A DNA stretch of 64,000 nucleotides. Origin: Glaciozyma antarctica PI12 (Eukaryota > Basidiomycota > Microbotryomycetes > Kriegeriales > Camptobasidiaceae). Location: NCBI GenBank assembly GCA_002917775.1, contig KZ627161.1, positions 284,428-348,427 on the forward strand, read 5' to 3'. A program made the translations under genes and the position numbers. Positions within the stretch are counted from its first letter, which is position 1, and each line of letters begins with the position of its first letter. A model generated the notes under the pieces. The model did not search any database and was not told the origin of the DNA. It saw only the letters and a program-made list of their open reading frames with translations. Of the stretch, positions 56,317 to 64,000 are shown piece after piece.

Positions 56317-57433
56317 ATGAACGACGTCTCGCCTCCCGCCAGCCCTTCACACGAGAAGCACACTCCATCCGACTCTGAGCTCCCAGCAGCTCCCGCGTCT
56401 TCAGCAACCGCCCCTTACAACCTCTCCGGCCAACCCCTTCCTATCGAATACCCCCTCACCTCCTTCGCCTCCACGCCCCACAACGTCTCCGCTATCGGCT
56501 TCGTCCTCGGCGCCTTCTGGTCCCTCGGCCTCCTCTCAGCCGCTGGCATCTTCTTCGGACGGCACCTCCTCTGGGACCCTACGTCCGCTGCTCCGGCGCT
56601 CGCGCCGCAAGGTCTCTGGGCGGCGGTAAATTCTCCGATGTTGGGAGCGTACATCGCATGCTGGACGACGTTCCATTTGCTAGAGTTCTTGGTGACGAGC
56701 ATGTACAATCCGGGGAAGCTGTCGGTGTCGTGTGAGTGCTGCTTCCGTGTTTGCGAGGAGGAGAGCAGCTGATCAGAGATGGTTTACAGCTTATCTGCTG
56801 GATAACGGAGCGGCGTACCACATTGCGCATGCGGTGGGAATCCTTGAGTACGTCCTCGAGGAGGTGTACCTCCCCGAGGAGTGGCGGCGGTACAAGCACG
56901 CTGGAGCAGTCGTAGTTCTTGGTGAGTTTCCTCAAACTGTTGTCCAGATTTCAGCTGACGCGTGACTTTGTGCAGGCGCTCTGCTCGTGATCGGTGGACA
57001 GGTCCTTCGCTCCGGAGCGATGATTACGGCTAGCAGCAACTTTGCGCACCTGTGAGTCCGTTCGCGCTCTTCCACAATCGTCCGTATTGAACGAATCTGT
57101 ATCAGTGTCGCCGACAAGAAGCTACCGACCCACGTCCTCGTCAAAACTGGGATTTACGCCTGGTCTCGCCATCCCTCCTATGCCGGCTTCGTCTGGTGGG
57201 CTCTCGGCACACAGGTGCGTCTCCTTCGCTTCTCAAGGAAGCATGCTGAGAATTTAATGCTTCCCAGGTGATGCTAGCGAACCCACTGGGGGTCCTCGCA
57301 TTCGCCGTCGTCCTGTACAACTTCTTTAGCTCGCGAATCTACGGTACGCACAGGCGACTAGCTCCCGCTGCGTACACAAACTCACTCGTGTCGTTCTGCA
57401 GCGGAGGAAATCTTCCTCGTCAGGTTCTTTTAG
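56317..57433 (+). CDS. STE14: Isoprenylcysteine carboxyl methyltransferase Ste14 (tail out of frame)
   Basis: ER-membrane methyltransferase that caps CAAX-processed proteins such as Ras and mating factors. Start ATG 56317. Segments: IGFVLGAFWSLGLLSAAGIF, LGAYIACWTTFHLLEFLVTS, NPGKLSVSSYLLDNGAAYHI, GALLVIGGQVLRSGAMITAS, LVKTGIYAWSRHPSYAGFVW (the RHPxY SAM motif), WALGTQVMLANPLGVLAFAV and VLYNFFSSRIYAEEIFLVRF (the EE and final helix). As assembled, the frame meets TAG at 57431-57433 right after VRFF. The missing family ending is recognisable just downstream but not in this frame (EYAR, then YRRKDPTRILFIR and TGA in the next frames), so the tail is disrupted by a small indel plus substitutions, or by sequence error. 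Confidence 0.88.
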
Positions 57434-57667
57434 TAGGAGTACGCAAGAGTACCGACGCAAGGATCCGACGAGGATCTTGTTTATTCGATGATTTCTCCCG
57501 ATACCCTTGACAATACCACCAGCATCTGCATACCATCTCCATGTCGTTATACTCTCGCCTTCACCTTCACCGCTTGCAGGAAAAAAGTGGTCTCGCGTCG
57601 TTCGCGAATCCAAAGTATAGTTCGCGTCTTCCTCCCTCCTGCGTTCCTCTTTCGTCTTCCTCCCACC

Positions 57668-59634
57668 ATGCCTCCACAACCGTCCCTCCTCACGAGGCCT
57701 ACGCTCCTCTTCGGCGGGCTCCTCCTAGTGCTCCTAACGTTCACCTTGCTCTCCAGGTGAGCTCCCGAAGACTTGTGTCCCGGGCCCACGCTAATCCCTT
57801 TTCAGAACCAGCTCGTACACCAGGGAGCACGGTACCGAGCAGCCGGCCGCAAGAGCTCTGGCGAAAGACGTTTGGCGGCATTGGACGAGTGGGACGGGAG
57901 CTGGAGGAGGGGTGGACGAGTTTGGAGAGCTAGGGGAGGGGGAGACGGGTGAGGAGCTCGTGTTTGAGGAGGTCTGGGTCGGGAGGCAGGAGCTGATCTC
58001 GATTCGTGGCTTTGCAGTGAGGCAAGCTCCGCGATGTGGAGTGGAGAGGGAGATTGTAGATGAGTATGGACGGCATGCTGTGCGGCTGTCGCGCGTGCAT
58101 GAGGGGAGCGGGTTCAGGCTGCAGAAGGTGCTGGAGAAGGCTACGCGAGGGGAGCGGATACGAGTAGGAGTGTTAGGAGGGAGTGGTACGTTGCTTCTGC
58201 GGAGGCACTGCAGGAGCGGAGCTGATTGCGTTGCTTGCTCAGTTTCGACGGGCCATGGAGCGGTCCCGGGGCTGGGACCTCATCAGTACGGCGCTATTCC
58301 CTTTGAGAATCAGTGGCATCAGGTCGTGCTTGCGTACCTTAACTCGACGTTCCCTGGAGGCACCACTTTCTCGAATGGCGCGAAGGCTGCGGTGGATTCG
58401 ACGTTCTTCGAGTGGTGTTGGAGCAGCCTCATGTGCGTCGCGTCGATCTAAGCTCGAAGGGTGGAACTGACAACTCGCTGAAACAGTGGAACCAAGCTTG
58501 ACTTGATCTTTGTCGAGATGGCGGTGAACGACGAGTAGTGCGTCTCCTTCGTCGCCAGTCCCCTCTCTCGCGAACTGACGAGTCGCCACAACAGCGACGA
58601 GCTAGCACTTCACGCTTCTGAGAACTTGCTTCGCTCTCTCCTTTCGCTCCCGTCGGCACCTGCGGTCATCTACGTCGACGCCTTCGCTCTCCGCACGAAA
58701 AGCGGCCGGGGAGGAATGATGAACGGAGGAGACGCGCACAACCCCCTCGCGTCCTTCTACGACGTGCCTCAAGTGAGTCACTTCAGAATCCAACTCGTCG
58801 CTCGTCGCCTTATTGACGAATGTACCGCAGATCTCGATTCGAGGACCCCTCCTTCCAGCTCTCCTCCGAAATCGCACGCTGGCAACACCGTGGTTCCTGG
58901 GAGATGCCCGACACATCTCGTTACCGCTTCACGCTTTTCTCGGGAAGATGGTCGTGGCGTTCCTGCAAGACGAGCGATGTCGAAGCGCAGAGCCTACGTC
59001 GAACGAGCTGGTGGCGAGCGACAGTCTGTGGCCGAGTTCGGAGATCTTGGGCCGCGTCCCCAAGGTACGTTCTTCTCCTCTCCTCCTCTTCGTTCTCAAC
59101 TAATGACGAACTCTCAAAGCTCAAAATCACGGACAACTGGAACGACCGCGACAAGCACTACCCCATCAGCCCTCCGACCTGCCTCGTCGCCGGCGCCGAG
59201 TCGGCCTTCGCCCTCCAGCCCATCTCCGGCGCCCCACAATGGACTCTCCTCAGCTGGAAAGACTCTAAATTCTACCTCGAAGCGCACGAAGCCAACATCG
59301 AAGTCGTTTTCGAGATCGACGTGCCGAAGGGAGGACCGGGAGTCGTCGCGATTGGGTACCTGAGGTCGGCGCAGTATAATCTCGGGAAAGCGAGGTGTAG
59401 AGTTGGGGAGCAGGAGCTGACGATTGATGGGAAGTGGACGCGCGGCGTCTCGCTCGCTCAGTGCGTCTTTCTCCTTGCTGGATATGCGCTGTAGCTGATG
59501 GGGCGTGCTTGGGCAGGACAGCGATCGTCGCAAAGGGACTGGCTCCTGGCGAGCGAGTGGAGGTGCGGTGTAGAGTCTTGCCGTCGTCGAAACCGGCGAA
59601 GACGTTCAGGATCATGAGCTTGATGAGTTTATAG
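57668..59634 (+). CDS. SGNH/GDSL-type hydrolase, type II membrane protein
   Basis: Start ATG 57668. An N-terminal hydrophobic segment (LLFGGLLLVLLTFTLLSR) suggests a signal anchor with the enzyme in the secretory lumen or outside. Catalytic blocks: IRVGVLGGSVSTGHGAVPGL (block I, Ser in GGS), WHQVVLAYLNSTFPGGTTFS, LDLIFVEMAVNDEY (block III, the Asn), PAVIYVDAFALRTKSG, YDVPQISIRGPLLPALL and FLGDARHISLPLHAFLGKMV (block V, Asp and His). A beta-rich C-terminal module follows (LLSWKDSKFYLEAHEANIEV, VAIGYLRSAQYNLGKARCRV) and ends FRIMSLMSL, stop 59632-59634. The arrangement matches fungal SGNH-hydrolase-type esterase proteins; substrate unknown, a cell-wall or capsule polysaccharide ester is plausible. 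Confidence 0.82.
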
Positions 59635-59805
59635 ATGCATGCGAAGTACAAGTGTCGGTATCATTGAGCAACTTTAGAAGTCATTTTTGAGAAGGACCTC
59701 CTTCTGCTCGTCGCTCTCGGCTCCTTCATCAGGGCATTGCGAAGATATACATGGGGGACTACAGCGATAGGAATTAGGAGAGGACTACACAAGGGCGTGC
59801 ACGCT

Positions 59806-61215
59806 TCAGGAATGGGGACTAAAGAACGGGTCGCTGAGCCGCGAGCGATCTGCAAGTGGCGACCCAGGAAGAGGGGAGCGTCCAAGGGACGGGCGAACCG
59901 ACTCGCTAGGAGGAGTAGGGAGGAAGAAAGGCTGGCGGGGGGAGACGTCGTCGTCGAGGAAAACGCTCCTGATCGGAGCGACGGGGCAGGTGGGAGAATC
60001 GGGTTGCGAGTAGGAGGACCATTCGAATGTCGAGCCGCCTGAGGAGAGGAGGGGTGCGCCGGGGATGTGGGAGGGGGTGAGGGGAGTGAGGGGTCCGGTA
60101 TTGGTGTAGGAGAAGGCGGAGGAGCGAACGATGACGGGTGAGGGAGGGGAGTTGGTATGTGGCGTGCGATCGCGCGGAGAGGAGAGTTGAGGCGAGGCGG
60201 AGAGGTTGAGCTTGTCGAGGAGTTTGGAGCCGCGGAGGGAGGGAGGGATCTTGACCATCTCGGGTGAGGAGGGAGTGGCGGCGCCGGGGCTGAGGGCGAG
60301 AAGGCGTCGTCGATTGGAGAACGAAGTCTGCCGAATGAGGGTGGGCGATGCGAGGACGGATTGCGGAGGTGAAGGGCACTTCGAGTTCTCGTCCTCCTTC
60401 CCAGAATCTCGCAAACAGATACCGTCCTCCTCCTTGCCTCCGTCGAGCCCCAACGCCAACCGAAATGCCATCCCCGCACCTCCTTGCAGCCCAGGGCTCC
60501 CAGGACTGACGCGCGGCAGTCCAGGACTGATTCCCTCCAGCGAGGCTGACCCTGGCCCTAGTCCTAGTCCCATTCCTCCGTCCTTCGATTCGAAGCGCAT
60601 CTGCTGGAGACTGACGAGCGCCTTGCTCGGCAGCTTCCCCGCAGCTGCTCGTCGAGCGAGGAGTCCGGGAGAATCGGGAGAATCTGGAGAGTCGGGAGAG
60701 GCTTGAGGCGATGAAGTCTTGGTTCGAGAGCGAGGAGGAGTGGGAGGTGTGACGAGGGCAGAGGTCGAGGTGGAAGCCTGGGGCAGATGCGGTTTTTCGG
60801 GCGTGGAGTAGAAGAGGGAGGATGTGTTGGAGAAATGGGGAGGGGTAGAGTCGGTGCTAGGCTCCTCTGTAGCTCGTTCAAGGTCGGATCCGATGCTGCG
60901 AAGGCGTTTCGACTGGCTGCTGAGGTCGGAGAGGGGAGGAGTGGAGTGGGACGAGGGCGAAGGGCGGAGGGGGGATGCGGGAGGCGTGGTGTCGCTGGGC
61001 GCTTCTACTCAGCAGTTGCGAGTTAGCAAAAGAACAATGGCTTCTAGTGCGTGATACTCACCTCGCGGGTCTAGCTCCCCGTCAACAACGGTCGAGAAAC
61101 GCAATCCTCCTTCCAGAGCCAGATCCTCAAGAGCGAGGGACCGCAGCGGAGCCCCGATTACGGAGAACGTGTCGTGCGGTGGGGGAAAGGATTGGGGAGG
61201 GAGGACTCCAGCCAT
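59806..61215 (-). CDS. Ser/Pro-rich disordered protein of unknown function
   Basis: Not recognised. Start ATG 61213-61215 (MAGVLPPQSFPPPHDTFSVI, GAPLRSLALEDLALEGGLRF), one intron near 61005-61071, stop 59806-59808, about 445 residues. Almost all of it is low complexity with dense SP/TP sites, for example SPQASPDSPDSPDSPG, SPGLPRVSPGSPG and GPLTPLTPSHIPG, typical of proteins phosphorylated by CDK or MAP kinases. Slightly more ordered stretches are LARRAAAGKLPSKALVSLQQ and IRSVFLDDDVSPRQPFFLPT. The frame is supported by continuous low-complexity composition across the single intron; competing frames are Arg-rich shadows. No domain can be named. Confidence 0.7.
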
Positions 61216-61923
61216 CGGAGCTGAGGGAGGCGGGAGGAGCGAGAGAAAGGTCGGAAACCGCGGTACCGTTGAGATCCGTTGAGTTCGGGAGCAGGCGGCG
61301 CGTCGACCGAGTCCGGATCTCTCGTTGGAGTTGGGCTGCTCGGCGAGAGGTGGAAGAGGTGGACAAGCTGGTGGGGTAGCGGGAGAGGGTTGGCGTGCCT
61401 GAAGGGGGAAGGAGGAGAACAAGCTCAGGGCGAAGCTAAACTGCAAGAGGAAAGATCGCCCTCAGAGCGCTCGAGCTCGCGATCCGCGAGCTCATTTACG
61501 CGTCCCTCTCGACGTGCCTGCTCTTCAAAACCTCAAAATGATACAGAGCTCGACTCAAAGTGCGAACGGCCTAAAACAGGCAAAGCTCTCCCCGCGAAGT
61601 AGATCGAGTCGTACGAACTTGCCCGAGGAAAGGACTGCTCCGCAAGGGGTCCCTATGTAGCTTTTGTCGCGTCGCCGTTCTCGCTAGGCGGCGCGCTTCG
61701 CAACCTCCCCGGCGCGCAAAGCGAGAGTCCTATCACGAATTGAGCGAGCAGCGAGCAGGGCTAGCTTTCACCCCGAGCTTTGAGTAGCCAACGGCCGTGT
61801 CTGCGAAAACGGCGAAATATCGACAAGATAGAGCAGGGTTCGACGATCTCCAAGCAAAGCAGGGGAAGCCGGCGCTGATCAGAGAAGTATGCGATACAGA
61901 TAATGAGCTTGCAGCGCACGCCC
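61216..61923. other. intergenic gap
   Basis: 708 bp upstream of the Ser/Pro-rich gene and downstream of PLP1. No gene or RNA recognised; a palindromic-looking GGCGCGC pair occurs near 61690-61715. Confidence 0.45.
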
Positions 61924-62973
61924 TTAATCCGAATCGTCGCTGTCCGCCTCTCGGCCTCTGATCCCTCTGCGCCCTGTCGTCCGCGAAGAGGAAGCGGAGG
62001 CTAGTCCAGCAAGAGAAGTCGGAAGAGACCCTCCTGGATTCGGGTTGATAACGTCTGCGATAAGCGAGGTCAGCGGGGCCTCGTCTTCGAGCGAAACTGG
62101 ACTTGCCGCATTGAATCATCGTGAGCTCCAGCGAGGCGTTGCTGAAGTCATCGCCGCCTTCGAGCTCTTCGAAGCCGACGATCCTGTGAGTGGAGATGTT
62201 CAGCGAGTGCACATCCATGTGAAGCCCGGACTCACTTCATCTTGGACACCCCGCTAACGAACCCGACGACGCAAGGCAAGACTTGCACCTCCATCTTCGC
62301 GACCAGGAAGGGAACGTTGGAGACTTCGGCCTTTACGAAGAGAGTATCGAAATGCTTTGCTGCGAGTTTCTTGGGAGAAGGTCAGACGCGTCTTTGAGGC
62401 GCCTCGGCACGACCAAGCTTACCTCGAGATGCTTGTCCATGATCTTGCAGCGTCGGAAGTCGCGGTGGAAGAAGTGGATTACTGAACGCTTCGCCTTACT
62501 GTAGAGAGTCGTACGCTAGTTAACTTTCAAGCACTCGAACGAGGAACGAGGACGAGGACGAACGCAGTGGCAGCAATGATCTCCTTCTCCACCTTCATCT
62601 CCGTCAGCTTGCCATAGTCGCTCTGCCGAAGCTGCTGAGTCTTCTGCATCCTGCCCGCCCCAACGCGTCAGCTCCTGCCCACCCAAGCCGCCGCGAAAGC
62701 ACGCACTGAGCCCGTAGCTCCTCCATCCGTCTCTCGCGGAAGCCTCCCAAGTCAAAGTCCTCGTCCAGGTCGTCCTCCAGTTCCTCTAATAGCGCATCTG
62801 GGTCCTCCTCGATCTCGGCTGCTTGTTGAGCGATGGTGAGAGGAGCGTCGGAAGCAGGGTCGTCGGGCTTGTCGTGGATGAAGGAGGAGGACGCGACGCT
62901 GCGAACGAGGGACGCCTGGTGAGCTGAGACTCCTGCTCTCTCCGGTAGCCTGTGCTCACGCTTGCTCAGTCAT
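61924..62973 (-). CDS. PLP1: Phosducin-like thioredoxin-fold protein Plp1/TXNDC9
   Basis: Co-chaperone of the CCT chaperonin for tubulin and actin folding. Start ATG 62971-62973; exon 1 is MTEQA, then SSSFIHDKPDDPASDAPLTI, ALLEELEDDLDEDFDLGGFR, ERRMEELRAQ, KTQQLRQSDYGKLTEMKVEK and the thioredoxin fold VVHFFHRDFRRCKIMDKHLE, KLAAKHFDTLFVKAEVSNVP, FLVTKMEVQVLPCVVGFVSG, IVGFEELEGGDDFSNASLEL. The end matches the human C terminus: a 43-nt intron (GTTTCG donor, TCGCAG acceptor) joins CGKS to NVINPNPGGSLP, and the protein closes with RRGIRGREADSDDSD, stop 61924-61926. As in the family, no CxxC redox pair is present. Divergent from RAE1 with a 125-bp spacer. Confidence 0.92.
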
Positions 62974-63098
62974 AACTTGGAGTCGGGTTAGGGAGGAGGA
63001 AGGGAGTCACAACGGGCGCGCGGTGGGGAGCTTCTTCCAGCTCGAGCTCGCGCCCTTTCTGCCTTCTCCCTCTCTCCTCGTCGCCCGTTCGCTTCAAG

Positions 63099-64000
63099 AT
63101 GAGCATCTTTGGTGCGAAGATAACGCAGCCAGATGTCAAGGACGTGGAGGTATGGAGCCCTTGGTCTCTCCTGGAGGCGCGGGCGTCCAGCAACGGCGGG
63201 ACCGTCTCTCCGAGCCGGCACAGGAAGCTGACTCTCTTCTCTCCCCAGGTCCAGCAGATCCAGCCAGACTCCATGTACGTGCTCATCAGCCAGGTTTTCA
63301 GGCCGAGAGCTAACGAGTTGTGTGCCGTCGCGCAGCTCCGCCATCGCTTTCTCGCCTGTGGCCGACTTCCTCGCTGTCGCCTCCTGGAACAACGAGGTTC
63401 GAGTCTTCGAAGTAGGCGCAGGAGGTCAGAACCAGCCCAAGGCGCTCTATTCACACGAGGGTAAGAAGCTCCGAGCATCGTCGACTTCTCGAGCTGATAA
63501 GCGTCTTTCTCCCCAGGTCCGGTTCTCGACGTCAAGTGGTCCAAGGACGGCACGAAGATCGTTAGCGGAGGAGCTGATAAGACTGCGAGGATTTACGACG
63601 TGGCGACGGGGCAGTCGATGCAGGTCGCTCAGCATGATTCTCCCATCAAGAACGTCAGGTGGATTGACATGCAAGGGGGATTGCTGGCGACGGGGTCTTG
63701 GGATAAGGTGCGTTTGGAGGGAATGAGGAGGAGGAAGGAGCTGATAGGGAGTGCAGACTATCAAGTACTGGGATCTGAGGGCGCCGAATGCTGTCGCATC
63801 GGTTGCTCTGCCCGAGAGGTGCTACAGTGCGTTCAGGCTCTGCTGGCGAGTGAGAGTCGCGCTGACTAGGCTCGCAAAGGCATGGATGTTGCGGGGAACT
63901 TGATGGTGGTCGCCACGGCGGAGCGGCACGTCCAGATCTTCAATCTCAGTGCGTTTCGCGTCTTCAGTTCCGTCCTCGTCGCGCGTCGCTGATCACCTTT
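63099..64000 (+). CDS. GLE2: mRNA export factor Rae1/Gle2 (partial)
   Basis: WD40 beta-propeller that docks at Nup98/Nup116 GLEBS motifs for mRNA export and acts in mitotic checkpoint control. Start ATG 63099: MSIFGAKITQPDVKDVEVQQ, then QPDSISAIAFSPVADFLAVA, SWNNEVRVFEVGAGGQNQPK, VLDVKWSKDGTKIVSGGADK, TARIYDVATGQSMQVAQHDS, PIKNVRWIDMQGGLLATGSW and DKTIKYWDLRAPNAVASVAL, LPERCYSMDV and MVVATAERHVQIFNLS. PDSISxIAFSP, SWDxxVRxxEV, SGGADKT, TGSWDKTxKYWDLR and ERCYxMDV are Rae1 signatures. Five or six short introns are present. The gene runs off the right edge within an intron after about four blades. Confidence 0.95.

Noticed and set aside
60564-60881. 105-codon minus-strand frame within the Ser/Pro-rich gene
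   Set aside because: Pro/Leu/Arg shadow frame; the in-frame reading continues smoothly from the neighbouring exon instead.
62040-62130. Apparent frameshift near the end of PLP1/TXNDC9
   Set aside because: Resolved by a 43-nt intron with an unusual GTTTCG donor that restores the family C terminus.

Overview
This 64-kb window comes from an intron-rich, GC-rich fungal nuclear genome. The proteins are fungal or animal-like (STRIPAK Far11/STRIP, augmin HAUS6, METTL5, UBLCP1, EMC8/9, EMC10, Med25). Almost every gene is cut by short introns of about 45-75 nt, with donors such as GTGCGT, GTACGT or GTGAGT, a branch site like GCTGAC or GCTAAC, and CAG or TAG acceptors. Gene spacing is tight. The pattern fits a basidiomycete yeast, most likely Pucciniomycotina/Microbotryomycetes (Rhodotorula or Sporobolomyces type); that placement is inference. 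Runs of N at the left end and at about 34.03-34.11 kb mark assembly limits.

Layout. 1-9.4 kb: a MetE-like protein (cut by the window edge), a SIS-domain sugar-phosphate isomerase homologue, thiamine pyrophosphokinase, complex I NUO9.5, mitochondrial pyruvate carrier MPC1, an EFM7-type methyltransferase and ribosomal protein uL14. 9.4-11.6 kb: a long gap upstream of an unrecognised low-complexity, regulator-like gene. 13-22.6 kb: CCDC25/NFACT-R homologue, UBLCP1, EMC8/9, Eaf3/MRG15, Med25-like and Pin1/Ess1. 22.8-29.5 kb: one very large fungal protein with a GHKL (Hsp90/sacsin-type) ATPase domain at the N terminus and an HExxH site near the C terminus. 29.5-36.2 kb: a gene-poor island of lower GC holding an intron-containing tRNA-Ser(CGA), two broken tRNA copies, a near-perfect 137-bp inverted repeat, a duplicated block, a 180-bp tandem repeat and inverted degenerate repeats. 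36.2-64 kb: Far11/STRIP, METTL5, an unrecognised gene, EMC10, gluconokinase, OHCU decarboxylase, an Rkm5-like methyltransferase, a HAUS6-like gene, an HDDC2-type HD phosphohydrolase, a membrane alpha/beta hydrolase, Dbp5, Ste14, an SGNH hydrolase, a Ser/Pro-rich protein, Plp1/TXNDC9 and Rae1/Gle2 (cut by the right edge).

There are no operons. Many neighbours are divergent pairs only 100-250 bp apart that probably share promoters (MPC1/EFM7, CCDC25/UBLCP1, Med25/ESS1, METTL5/unknown, HAUS6/HDDC2, PLP1/RAE1). Functional echoes include two EMC subunits and two mRNA-export factors (Dbp5 and Rae1). The points most worth a second look are the ATPase plus HExxH protein, introns that split or abut start and stop codons, GC-AG introns, a Thr-to-Cys change in the UBLCP1 catalytic motif, an out-of-frame Ste14 tail, and the tRNA/repeat island.
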